Source: Roseicyclus sediminis (GTDB lineage: Bacteria; Pseudomonadota; Alphaproteobacteria; Rhodobacterales; Rhodobacteraceae). From it: a stretch of 64,000 nt of DNA. The DNA lies in the NCBI RefSeq assembly GCF_025515305.1, contig NZ_JAOPHT010000001.1:357001-421000 (forward strand), in the 5' to 3' direction. The position numbers were made by a program, and so were the translations under genes. The stretch's first letter is position 1. Each line of letters begins with the position of its first letter. Below are positions 10,060 through 18,120 of the stretch, one piece after another. The notes below the pieces were generated by a model, which worked only from the letters and a program-made list of their open reading frames with translations, was not told where the DNA came from and did no database searches.

Positions 10060-11580
10060 ATGCTCTGGTCGTTGCTGAAAGTCGTCATCTTCATCGCCAT
10101 TGTGGCGGGCCTCACCTTCGGGGTCGGCCGCCTGTCCGAGTTCGACGAGGTGGCCTTTCTGACCGTCGCCGGCCGTGAATTCGCGCTTACGCCCATCATG
10201 GCGATCGTGCTCGCGACCGTGCTGCTCCTGGGCGTGTGGCTCCTGTTCAAGGCGGTGGGCCTGATCGTCGCGACGCTGCGGTTCCTCAACGGCGACGAGA
10301 CGGCGATCAGCCGGTACTTCAACCGCCGCGCCGAGCGAAAGGGCTTCGAGGCGCTGGCCGAAGGCATGATGGCGCTGGCCGCCGGCGAGGGGCGCCTTGC
10401 CATCCGCAAGGCCGAACGCGCCGAGAAATACCTCTCGCGGCCCGAACTGACCAAGCTCGTCCTGGCCCAGGGCGCCGAGATGGCGGGCGACCGTGCGCTG
10501 GCGACCGAGACCTACAAGGCGCTGGTGACCGACAACCGCACCCGTTTCGTTGGCGTGCGGGGCCTCATGAAGCAGAAGCTCGAGTCGGGGGATACCGAGA
10601 CCGCGATGAAGCTCGCCGAACGCGCCCTGGCGCTGCGCCCGAAGAACGAGGAAGTCCAGACGACGCTTCTGCAGCTTCAGGCACGACACGAGGACTGGGC
10701 GGGGGCGCGGGCGACGCTCTCCAAGGCGCTCAAGGCCGGGAACGTGCCGCGTGACCTGCACAAGCGGCGCGATGCCGTGCTGGCGCTGGCCCATGCGCGA
10801 GCGGCGATGGCAGAGGGCAAGATCGCCGATGCGACCCGCGATGCGACCGAGGCAAACCGCCTTGCGCCGACACTGGTGCCCGCCGCCGTCATGGCCGCGC
10901 GGCTGGCGATCGCCGACAAGAACCCGCGCAATGCCGCGAAGATCATCAAGGCCGCCTGGACGACCGAACCGCATCCCGACCTCGCCGCCGCCTTCGCCGA
11001 GATCGAACCGAACGAGACGCCGGCGGCCCGGCTGAAGCGGTTCCAGCCCCTTCTCGCCAAGCATCCCGGCAACCCGGAGACGAAGCTCCTCGAGGCCGAA
11101 TTGCAGATCGCGAAGGAGGATTTCCCCGCCGCGCGCCGCGCCCTCGGCGATCTTGCCGAGACCCATCCCAACGCGCGCTCGCTGACCATCATGGCCGCGA
11201 TCGAGCGGGGACAGGGCGCCGAGGACCGCATCGTGCGCGCCTGGCTCGCCCGCGCCGTCACAGCATCGCGCGGGCCGCAGTGGATCTGCGGCAATTGCGG
11301 GCATGTCCATGCCGAGTGGCGCCCCGTCTGCGCCAATTGCGAAAGCTTCGACACCCTCGCCTGGGAGGAAGCGCCGCAGTCGGAGGCCGCGCTTGCCGGT
11401 CCCGCCTCGATGCTGCCGCTCATCGTCGGCGCGTTGGAGGACCATCGCGGCCCCGAGGTCGAGGAGGCCGACACGGTTGCCGAAACGGTGGAAGAAACCA
11501 ACGACGACGCGGCGCCGGAAGCGACAGAAGCCACGCCTTCGGACAACGCCACGGAGACCGTTGCAGAGGCACGAAATTAA
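10060..11580 (+). CDS. hemY: HemY-type TPR membrane protein with C-terminal zinc ribbon
   Basis: HemY proteins are membrane-anchored TPR scaffolds found with heme-synthesis genes; their biochemical role is not settled. The 506 residues have two N-terminal transmembrane helices (about 3-22 and 42-65), then the HemY_N block including NRRAERKGFEALAEGM and a series of TPR helices from about 100 to 400. Near residue 405 comes a CGNCGHVHAEWRPVCANC zinc ribbon, two CxxC pairs like the rubredoxin-like domain of LapB. An acidic, probably disordered tail follows. It lies 14 bp after the Mic60-like gene and is probably co-transcribed with hemD. Confidence 0.9.
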   Translation: MLWSLLKVVIFIAIVAGLTFGVGRLSEFDEVAFLTVAGREFALTPIMAIVLATVLLLGVWLLFKAVGLIVATLRFLNGDETAISRYFNRRAERKGFEALAEGMMALAAGEGRLAIRKAERAEKYLSRPELTKLVLAQGAEMAGDRALATETYKALVTDNRTRFVGVRGLMKQKLESGDTETAMKLAERALALRPKNEEVQTTLLQLQARHEDWAGARATLSKALKAGNVPRDLHKRRDAVLALAHARAAMAEGKIADATRDATEANRLAPTLVPAAVMAARLAIADKNPRNAAKIIKAAWTTEPHPDLAAAFAEIEPNETPAARLKRFQPLLAKHPGNPETKLLEAELQIAKEDFPAARRALGDLAETHPNARSLTIMAAIERGQGAEDRIVRAWLARAVTASRGPQWICGNCGHVHAEWRPVCANCESFDTLAWEEAPQSEAALAGPASMLPLIVGALEDHRGPEVEEADTVAETVEETNDDAAPEATEATPSDNATETVAEARN

Positions 11581-11622
11581 GGGCTACCCATTTCCCGCGG
11601 CCCTTGGTATGTCGCGCGCGGC

Positions 11623-11698
11623 GCCGGTGTAGCTCAGCTGGTAGAGCAACGCATTCGTAATGCGTGGGTCGGGGGTTCGAGTCCCTTCACCGGCACCA
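11623..11698 (+). tRNA. tRNA-Thr (anticodon CGT)
   Basis: This is a 76-nt cloverleaf with acceptor arms GCCGGTG/CACCGGC, D-stem GCTC/GAGC, anticodon stem ACGCA/TGCGT, loop TTCGTAA (anticodon CGT at 11656-11658), the T-loop GGTTCGAGTCC and an encoded CCA end at 11696-11698. It reads ACG codons. It starts about 40 bp after the hemY stop. Confidence 0.97.
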
Positions 11699-12324
11699 TT
11701 CTTCTCTCCGAAAACGTCCGATGACATCCGGAAGCTCTTCTTCGGAAGGGTTCACGGGATTCGCTTGTCAGACGGCGTTGGGCGGCCAAGGGGAAAAACC
11801 TCGGGAATGCCCCCGCGGACGTGCAGGTTCGGCACCACAAGCCGCAGGAGAAGGCGCGCAAGGTCAGACACTTTAACAATCGTGAATCCGGGCTACGCAT
11901 CGCGGATCAATTACTCGGATGCAGAGCATTTCAACCAAAGCCAAGGGACGGCGGGATCCCTTCGTTTCGGCGCGCTCGCGCGTCGCCCCTGTCGAGGGCC
12001 TTGTCCTCCAACACGCGAAAAAGCTTCGGTTCACGGGCGCCGTGAACGGCGCTCCTGGTTCCTGCCTGTCGATCACATCCAACCGGGCGGGATCCGAGGC
12101 CTGAACGCGCCGCTTGCGGGACGACCCGCTGTTCGGCAATCAAACCACCACGCTCCCACCGCCTCAGATGGGTCACGTCGGGCGCGGTCATACCGGGAGT
12201 GCAGGGCAAAACGGCTGGGCGGCCGGCATCTCCGCCGGTGACGCGGCGATACGGCTATACTTACACCACGCTCAACGGGTCCGGCATTGCTAGCAGCTAA
12301 ACCGCTTCCGATACCGGCTGCGCC
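11699..12324 (+). other. Gene-free stretch behind tRNA-Thr
   Basis: About 625 bp with no frame I can support. Several overlapping frames of 60-190 codons occur on both strands, but none has a plausible start region, conserved motif or typical codon use. I searched by eye for a second copy of the tRNA 3' end (an attachment site) and for an integrase remnant and saw neither. It could be decayed coding sequence or a regulatory spacer. Confidence 0.5.
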
Positions 12325-12654
12325 TCAGCAGCGGCGACCGCGTCCGACCGGGTCGGCGTAATAGCCCCCGTCGCTGTCGGTGCACGAGCGCCTTCCGCGA
12401 CCGGCGCCTGCCGGGTCCGCATAGGCCCCGCCATCGGAGTCGGTGACGCCCGTATAGGGGCGGCCACCGCCGCGCCCTGCACCGACGGGATCCGCATATG
12501 CGCCGGTGTCGGCATCGGTGACACCAGTCGGCACACAGGCCGCAAGGGCCGTCGTGCCGCCAAGGGTTCCGAGAAGGAACGCACGCCTCCCGATACCGCG
12601 AGCGGACTTGATGTCGGATTCGGCCAGTGTCGGCTTTTTCGGCTTGTCGGTCAT
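12325..12654 (-). CDS. Small Tat-exported lipoprotein with three Asp-rich repeats
   Basis: This 109-residue protein starts at an ATG preceded by GGAGG. Residues 1-40 are an export signal combining a twin-arginine motif (Arg23-Arg24 in GRRAFLLG) with a lipobox ending at Cys40 (ALAAC). The 69-residue mature part consists almost wholly of three imperfect repeats at about 46-61, 71-86 and 92-107, each with the pattern T-D-[AS]-D-x-G-x-Y-A-D-P-x-G-x-G-R. Cysteines at 91 and 109 end the second and third repeats. I do not recognise a named family. It is divergent from a JmjC oxygenase, with 268 bp between starts. The regular repeats suggest a ligand-binding or modified peptide, which is an inference. 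Confidence 0.75.
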   Translation of the reverse strand: MTDKPKKPTLAESDIKSARGIGRRAFLLGTLGGTTALAACVPTGVTDADTGAYADPVGAGRGGGRPYTGVTDSDGGAYADPAGAGRGRRSCTDSDGGYYADPVGRGRRC

Positions 12655-12922
12655 GACCCTGCCTCCATGACGCTTTCCAGAAGAAGACTGTGTGTGACAA
12701 TCTCCCACAGGTCAAGCATTCCAATGTATACCAAGCTCACGGGCGGAAGGGATCCGGCCCCCATACGCACCTGCATCGTGACGTGGACGCCCGCACGGCA
12801 GGGCGGACTGCTGTCGTTAAGAGATTGCAGCGGCGCCCGTGTTCCCTTCAAATCGGCAAGCGGACGGGCAGTATCCATCGGCCCGGAACGGGCGGCACGG
12901 ACGGCAACGGGGGACCGGGGAG

Positions 12923-14158
12923 ATGAAGGGCATCAGCAGCACGGGGTCACCGATGGATTTCGCACGAGCGATCGAGCCGATGTCCCCGGAGACCTTCTTC
13001 GCCGAGTTCTTCGAGAAGAAGCACCTGGTTATCCGCCGGGAAGATCGCGGGTACTACTCCGGCCTGCTTTCGCTGAACGATATCGACGACGTGCTGACGC
13101 GGCAGATCCTGCCGATGGATGACCTGAACATGGTCAATAACGGCAAGGCGATCCCGACAGAGGAGTATACCGTGCAAGCGGGACATGTGGACCCGGTTCG
13201 CGTGGCTCAGCACTTCTCCGAGGGGGCGACCGTGATCCTGCCGGGCCTGCAACGGCGGATCCCGCAACTGGCCGCGTTCTGCAGATCGCTGGAAACCGTG
13301 TTCAGCTGCGATCTTCAGACCAATATCTACCTCACGCCGGACAATGCCCAGGGGTTCAAGCCTCACTACGATTCGCACGACGTGATCGTGTTGCAGGCTC
13401 ACGGGACGAAGACATGGCGAATCTACGAGTCGACGCTCGACCTGCCGCTGCGCACCCAGGCGTTTTCGCCCGATGGTTTCGTGGCCGGCAAACTGATCGA
13501 TGAATTCGTCCTGCGCGCGGGCGACATGGCCTATGTGCCGCGCGGCGTGGTGCATGACGCCATAGCCACCGACGAGGTCTCTCTGCACGTAACCACCGGT
13601 CTGCTGGCAACCCGCTGGGTCGACCTGATGATGGATGCGATCGCCGATCTTGCGCACAAGGATCTCGCGTTGCGTCACGCGGTTACGCCGGGCATCGCCA
13701 ATGACGATGCCCGGCGCGACGACCTGCGCCGGACCTTCCGCGACCTGTTGATGCACGCCGCGGCCTCGATCGACCCCGACGCGACTTTGGACGCGTTTGC
13801 CGCGGAGTTCCGGCGCCGTCGCGTGCCGCTCGTGCCCGGGCAATTCCTCCAGAGGCTCGACCTGGATGCGATCGAACCGGGCACCGAGGTCGCGCGCAGA
13901 CCAGACCTGATCTATGCGCTTTCAACCCGTGACGGCGAGGATGGCGAAGAGGTCGTTCTGTCGGTCTACGACACCGAGATCATCTTTCCCGCCATCGCCG
14001 AGGCGACGCTTCGCGATGCGCTGGAGCGGCCCGCGTTCGTGGTCGGAGAACTTGGCGGCGAGATCGATGAGCCGGGCCAGGCCGTTTTGGCGCGCCGCCT
14101 CGTGCGCGAGGGGGTGTTGGCGCGGATTGCCGCAAGGGACGGAAACACCGGCCGTTAG
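12923..14158 (+). CDS. JmjC/cupin ribosomal-oxygenase-like 2-oxoglutarate dioxygenase
   Basis: This 411-residue Fe(II)/2-oxoglutarate-dependent oxygenase resembles the NO66/MINA53/YcfD group, which hydroxylates His or Arg of ribosomal proteins. The JmjC barrel shows NIYLTPDNAQGFKPHYD with iron ligands His148 and Asp150, the VIVLQAHGTKTWRIY strand pair, and the third ligand His211 in YVPRGVVHDAI. A helical and winged-helix-like C-terminal region follows. I start at ATG 12923 with GGGGGA upstream; an ATG at 12953 is the alternative. Substrate is unknown. Family members act on ribosomal proteins, but the gene here stands next to a divergent repeat lipoprotein, not a ribosomal gene. Confidence 0.9.
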   Translation: MKGISSTGSPMDFARAIEPMSPETFFAEFFEKKHLVIRREDRGYYSGLLSLNDIDDVLTRQILPMDDLNMVNNGKAIPTEEYTVQAGHVDPVRVAQHFSEGATVILPGLQRRIPQLAAFCRSLETVFSCDLQTNIYLTPDNAQGFKPHYDSHDVIVLQAHGTKTWRIYESTLDLPLRTQAFSPDGFVAGKLIDEFVLRAGDMAYVPRGVVHDAIATDEVSLHVTTGLLATRWVDLMMDAIADLAHKDLALRHAVTPGIANDDARRDDLRRTFRDLLMHAAASIDPDATLDAFAAEFRRRRVPLVPGQFLQRLDLDAIEPGTEVARRPDLIYALSTRDGEDGEEVVLSVYDTEIIFPAIAEATLRDALERPAFVVGELGGEIDEPGQAVLARRLVREGVLARIAARDGNTGR

Positions 14159-14258
14159 AAACCGGCCCCGGGACGGCGAGGCGCCTGTTGGGGAAGCCCC
14201 AGGAGCGCGGGAACCAGCGGCCGTTGCGGTTCCTGTCCAACGGTCGCGAGACGGAAAC

Positions 14259-14285
14259 GCCAGCCGACTTGCACCGGCGGCTGGC
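14259..14285. terminator. Possible hairpin between convergent genes
   Basis: GCCAGCCG (14259-14266) and CGGCTGGC (14278-14285) form a perfect 8-bp stem in the 249-bp gap between the convergent JmjC and FAH-family genes. There is no T-run on either side, so a terminator role is only suggested by position. Confidence 0.3.
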
Positions 14286-14407
14286 CTTACGCAGCTCGGT
14301 TGGTTTCATGAACTGCTGCGATCGATCGACAGACGACCGTGGCTCGTCCGTTCCCGTGGGTCCGGACCCCGGCCGCGATCAGCCTCCGAACAGTTCGGGG
14401 CTGCGGA

Positions 14408-15091
14408 TCAGACGACCTTGATGCTGAGCGTGCCAACGCCCTCGATCGTGGCCTCCATCACGTCGCCTCGTTCCACTGCGTTCACACCCGAAGGCGTTCC
14501 GGCCATGATGACGTCCCCGGGCTGCAGTTCGAAGTATTCCGAAAGGTAGGAGATCATTTCCGGCACCTTCCAGATCATCTGGTTGAGATCGCCCTCCTGG
14601 CGCGTCTCGCCATTGACCACGAGCGCGATGCGGCCGTGATCGGGATGCCCGATCTCGGAAACGGGCCGCAGGGGACCGACAGGACCCGAGCGCTCGAATG
14701 CCTTTCCGATCTCCCAGGGGCGGCCCATCTTCTTGGCCTCGCCCTGCAGATCGCGCCGCGTCATGTCGAGGCAAACGCCGTAGCCCCAGACGTGGTCCAG
14801 CGCATCCCCGAGCGCAATGTTCTTGCCGCCCGACTTCAGCGCAACAAGCAGTTCCACCTCGTGATGCACGTCCGAGGAATGCGGCGGGTAGGGAAACTCG
14901 CCCGACGCATCGAGGTTGTCGGGGTTCTTCTGGAAGAAGAACGGCGGCTCCCTGTCGGGATCATGCCCCATCTCGACGGCATGAGCCGCGAAGTTGCGGC
15001 CGATGCAGTAGACCCTGCGGACGGGAAACGCCCCGCCATCTGCGGTCGGAATCGTCGGCACCTGCGGCGCGGGGATGACGTGATCGGGCAT
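14408..15091 (-). CDS. Fumarylacetoacetate hydrolase family protein (short form)
   Basis: This is a 227-residue FAH-fold enzyme of the short type that includes fumarylpyruvate hydrolases and acylpyruvases. The start MPDHVIPAPQVP has GGAGGAGAAG directly upstream; the open frame reaches further but is not conserved. Motifs are YCIGRNFAAHAVEMG, metal ligands in VHHEVELLVAL, GYGVCLDMTRRDLQ and the terminal PGDVIMAGTPSGV. Such enzymes cleave or tautomerise beta-diketo or oxo acids in aromatic and sugar-acid breakdown. It is the first enzyme of a group that also holds a GntR regulator, a second FAH protein and an importer, suggesting a shared pathway; the substrate cannot be read from sequence. Confidence 0.92.
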   Translation of the reverse strand: MPDHVIPAPQVPTIPTADGGAFPVRRVYCIGRNFAAHAVEMGHDPDREPPFFFQKNPDNLDASGEFPYPPHSSDVHHEVELLVALKSGGKNIALGDALDHVWGYGVCLDMTRRDLQGEAKKMGRPWEIGKAFERSGPVGPLRPVSEIGHPDHGRIALVVNGETRQEGDLNQMIWKVPEMISYLSEYFELQPGDVIMAGTPSGVNAVERGDVMEATIEGVGTLSIKVV

Positions 15092-15281
15092 TCTTCTCCT
15101 CCAAAGCATTGCTGGCCGCGGATCCGGTCGGCGACGACCGGGCACGGTCGGCCTGGCCCCAGGCCCTCTTCCGTCCCTCACGACCGCGTCGATTGATCAC
15201 GACAGACAAACCCGGATTGCAAGAGCATCCTTCGAAACCCGGACCAACCATTTCCGGAATTGGTCGAGGGGCCACAGGCGA

Positions 15282-15962
15282 TCAGGCGGGTGGCGTGACA
15301 CTCTCGGGCAGGGTTCGTGAATAGACGGATTCGAGGTGCTTCAACATCATCCGTGCTGCCTCGTCCCCATTTCCCGCGGCGATGGATGAAACGATCGCAT
15401 CGTGCTCAACGAAGCTGGAGTAATTCTCGCTTGGTTTGCGCGTCGCGCGCGGTTGTCCCCAGACGATGGAACGCCGAACCGAGTTCAGCGTCTCGAAGAA
15501 ATACAGGAACAGCCGGTTGTGGGTGGCCCTGGCGATGGCGTGGTGGAGGTTGTTGTCCCAGGCCTCGTAGGCGCGCCAATCCTCGGCCTGTCGACACCGC
15601 GCCGCGCAGAGCTGCATCTGGTCGAGGTCGGACTTGGAGCAATGCTTCGCGGCGAGCCTGCAGAGTTCAGGCTCGATGGTGAAACGCACCGCAACAACCT
15701 GTGCCGGCTTTATCATGTCACCCAGATAGTCGACGTCCTCCAGGTTGAGGACAGGACGCGAGCCGACAAAGGTGCCCCGGCCCACGTGCCGCCAGATACG
15801 GCCCTGCGCTTCCAGTTCGGCCAATGCCTTGCGCAGCTGGTTGCGCGTCGTCCCCAGTATCTCGCAGAGCTCCCGTTCCGGCGGCAAGCGGGCGTTGTGA
15901 CGGTAGCCCGCGTTGTCGATCAGGTCGCGGACCCGGTGTGCGAGCTCCTGAGATCTGTTCAT
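15282..15962 (-). CDS. GntR family transcriptional regulator, FCD-type
   Basis: This 226-residue repressor-like regulator has an N-terminal winged helix (residues about 8-70, with RLPPERELCEILGTTRNQLRKAL and WRHVGRGTFV) and a C-terminal all-helical FCD ligand domain. The FCD metal-binding pattern is visible as the Asp-x-x-x-His of DNNLHHAIARATHN and a later HLESVYSR. It is divergent from the second FAH gene, and the inverted repeat just before its start is the obvious operator candidate. FCD regulators usually respond to small organic acids, which fits control of the neighbouring catabolic genes. Confidence 0.93.
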   Translation of the reverse strand: MNRSQELAHRVRDLIDNAGYRHNARLPPERELCEILGTTRNQLRKALAELEAQGRIWRHVGRGTFVGSRPVLNLEDVDYLGDMIKPAQVVAVRFTIEPELCRLAAKHCSKSDLDQMQLCAARCRQAEDWRAYEAWDNNLHHAIARATHNRLFLYFFETLNSVRRSIVWGQPRATRKPSENYSSFVEHDAIVSSIAAGNGDEAARMMLKHLESVYSRTLPESVTPPA

Positions 15963-15969
15963 GTTGCGC

Positions 15970-15985
15970 CCAATTTGTCGATTGG
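15970..15985. promoter_or_regulatory. Inverted repeat, candidate GntR operator
   Basis: CCAAT (15970-15974) and ATTGG (15981-15985) form a perfect inverted repeat with a 6-bp spacer. It starts 8 bp upstream of the GntR ATG, in the 140-bp gap between divergent genes, a common position for autorepression. Confidence 0.4.
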
Positions 15986-16102
15986 TTGATTGCCCGAAGC
16001 GGTATCGCGACCAAGGATAGATGGGAAGAGGGAATTCGCGGTGAGTCGCAGGCGGTGGGTCCGCAAGCGCCACCGGGTATGCACGCGAGGGAGGAGCGCC
16101 GG

Positions 16103-17029
16103 GTGCGACTGGCAACCATTTCCGTGGACGGAGACGCGCGTTGCGTCGTCGTTCTGAAGACAGGCGCCATGCTGGACGTCGCCAAGGCGGCGCGGGATGT
16201 CGAGGGACCGGTGGGCGAGAGCCTGCGCGCGGGATCCCTGCAGCATCTGATCGAAGCCGGACCGGCGGCACTGGAGACGCTGAAAGGCCTCGTTGCCGAG
16301 GCCGAGGCCGGCGGACACGCCGACGCGATGGCGCCAGGGGACGCGCACCTCATGGCGCCGCTCCCTGCCCCCCGCAAGAACGTGTTCTGCGTGGGCCGGA
16401 ACTACGCCGAGCACATCGCCGAGGGCGACCGTGCGCAGAAGCAGAATGTCGGGGTCACCGAATATCCGGTCTTCTTCACGAAGCCGCCCACATCCGTGGT
16501 TCCGCCCGACGGCGCCGTCCTGATCTTTCCGGAGGTCTCCACCGCGACCGACTACGAGGTCGAACTCGCGCTGGTGATCGGCAAGGAAGGCCGCAACATC
16601 CCGAAGTCCAAGGCTTTCGACCATGTGTTCGGCTATACGATCCTCAACGACATAACCGCGCGTGACCTCCAGCGAAGGCATGGGGGCCAGTATTTCAAGG
16701 GCAAGGGTCTGGACGGATCCTGCCCGATCGGTCCCTGGATCGTCACCGCCGACGAAATCGAGGATGCGCATGCCCTGTCGATCGGGCTGACCGTGAATGG
16801 CGAGCAGCGGCAGAACGGCACCACGCGGGACATGATCTTCGACATCCCGACCCTCATCGCCTCGCTGTCCGAAGGCCTCACGCTGGAGCCGGGCGACATC
16901 CTCGCGACCGGCACGCCCTCGGGCGTCGGCTATGCGATGGACCCGCCCCGCTTCCTCAAGGATGGCGACGAGGTGACTTGCGAAATTTCCGGCATCGGCA
17001 CGCTCAGGAACACCGTGCGCGCCGTCTGA
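16103..17029 (+). CDS. Fumarylacetoacetate hydrolase family protein (long form)
   Basis: This 308-residue FAH-family enzyme has a variable N-terminal domain (about 1-90) and a C-terminal catalytic domain. Motifs are VFCVGRNYAEH, the metal-binding ATDYEVELALVIG, GYTILNDITARDLQRRH with the KGKGLDGSCPIGPW block, and GDILATGTPSGVGYAM. The start is a GTG with GGGAGGAG upstream; an ATG 24 bp earlier is possible. This type includes 2-hydroxyhepta-2,4-diene-1,7-dioate isomerases and 2,4-didehydro-3-deoxy-L-sugar-acid hydrolases. It is followed after 62 bp by the ABC importer and is likely the first gene of a six-function operon; the exact substrate is open. Confidence 0.92.
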   Translation: MRLATISVDGDARCVVVLKTGAMLDVAKAARDVEGPVGESLRAGSLQHLIEAGPAALETLKGLVAEAEAGGHADAMAPGDAHLMAPLPAPRKNVFCVGRNYAEHIAEGDRAQKQNVGVTEYPVFFTKPPTSVVPPDGAVLIFPEVSTATDYEVELALVIGKEGRNIPKSKAFDHVFGYTILNDITARDLQRRHGGQYFKGKGLDGSCPIGPWIVTADEIEDAHALSIGLTVNGEQRQNGTTRDMIFDIPTLIASLSEGLTLEPGDILATGTPSGVGYAMDPPRFLKDGDEVTCEISGIGTLRNTVRAV

Positions 17030-17091
17030 GAGCCCCCGCGCCGTGCCACCGGGCGACTGATGGGCAACACAACCAGGGAGGAGAGACCAAG

Positions 17092-18120
17092 ATGATTACC
17101 AGAAGAACATTCACCGCGTCGTTGCTGGCGACGGTGCCGGCCGTTGGGCTCATGGGGACCAAGGGCCTCGCACAGGGTCTCCGCGACATCACCTTCGTGC
17201 AGCCGAGCCCCTCGGCGATCAACTCGTTCCCCGTGTTCGTCGCGATCGGCGAGGGCTACTTCGCGGAAGAGGGCCTGAACGTCCGTGTCGAGGCGATCAA
17301 CGGCTCGGGCGCGGTGCTGCAGGCACTGTCGGCCGGTCAGGCGCAGTTCGGCCGCCCGGGTCCCGGCCCGGTAATCGCCGCGCGGTCGCGCGGGGTCGAT
17401 GCCGTCTTCATCTACAATGTCGCCGCACGCTCCAACTTCGGGATCGTCGTGCAGCAAGACTCGGACATCCAGGGTCCGGAAGGACTGCGCGGCAAGGTGA
17501 TCGGCACGGGTACGGCCGACGGCGCCGAAGTGGGCTTCGCCCGCAACGTCATGTCCGGTGCAGGCATGACCGAAGGAACCGACTACACCTTCCTGACGGT
17601 GGGCGATGGCGGCCCGGCGACGGCGGCCTTCCTCAACGGCGAGATCGACGCCTATTCCGCCTCGACCGCGGACGCCGCCATTCTGACCCAGCGCGGCATG
17701 CCGGTGCGTGATATCACGCCGCCGGAATATGCCCGCTTCTTCGGCAACGGCATCGCCACCATGGGTGACATCATCCGGAACGACCCCGACCTCGTCGAGC
17801 GTTTCGGCCGCGCCTTCATGCGGGGCCATGCCTTCGCGCTCGACGACGCCAACCGCGAGACGGTGCTGGCCCACCTCGCGGCAGGCAACCCCCAGGAGGG
17901 CGAGGACCGCGAATTCCAGTCGGCTCTGTTCGACGCGGTGCGTTCCAAGACGATCCCGACGGACATGAGCAACGGCCTCGGCTACATGCCGCCGGAAGTC
18001 TGGGCGGAATGGCAGGACAGCCTCTTGGCCGGCGGGGAGATCCCCGCGCCGCTCGAAGACCTGAACGCGGCCTTCACCAACGATTTCATCGCCGGCTGGA
18101 ACGAGGCAATCGGCGGATGA
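17092..18120 (+). CDS. ABC transporter substrate-binding protein, NMT1/SsuA-like
   Basis: This is a periplasmic binding protein of 342 residues with an export signal MITRRTFTASLLA... that has a twin-arginine look and ends near GLAQG. The mature fold belongs to the NMT1/THI5/SsuA group, shown by VFVAIGEGYFAEEGLNV, the LSAGQAQFG segment and ALRG-type KVIGTG. The family carries nitrate, aliphatic sulfonates, taurine, thiamine precursors or aromatic acids. A GGGAGGAG ribosome site supports the start. The stop overlaps the ATPase start (ATGA). Ligand is unknown; the neighbouring FAH and hydroxy-acid enzymes suggest a carboxylated compound. Confidence 0.92.
   Translation: MITRRTFTASLLATVPAVGLMGTKGLAQGLRDITFVQPSPSAINSFPVFVAIGEGYFAEEGLNVRVEAINGSGAVLQALSAGQAQFGRPGPGPVIAARSRGVDAVFIYNVAARSNFGIVVQQDSDIQGPEGLRGKVIGTGTADGAEVGFARNVMSGAGMTEGTDYTFLTVGDGGPATAAFLNGEIDAYSASTADAAILTQRGMPVRDITPPEYARFFGNGIATMGDIIRNDPDLVERFGRAFMRGHAFALDDANRETVLAHLAAGNPQEGEDREFQSALFDAVRSKTIPTDMSNGLGYMPPEVWAEWQDSLLAGGEIPAPLEDLNAAFTNDFIAGWNEAIGG

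Noticed and set aside
11634-12241. Several 60-190-codon frames over and behind tRNA-Thr
   Set aside because: They overlap the tRNA or each other on both strands, lack ribosome sites and show no conserved pattern.
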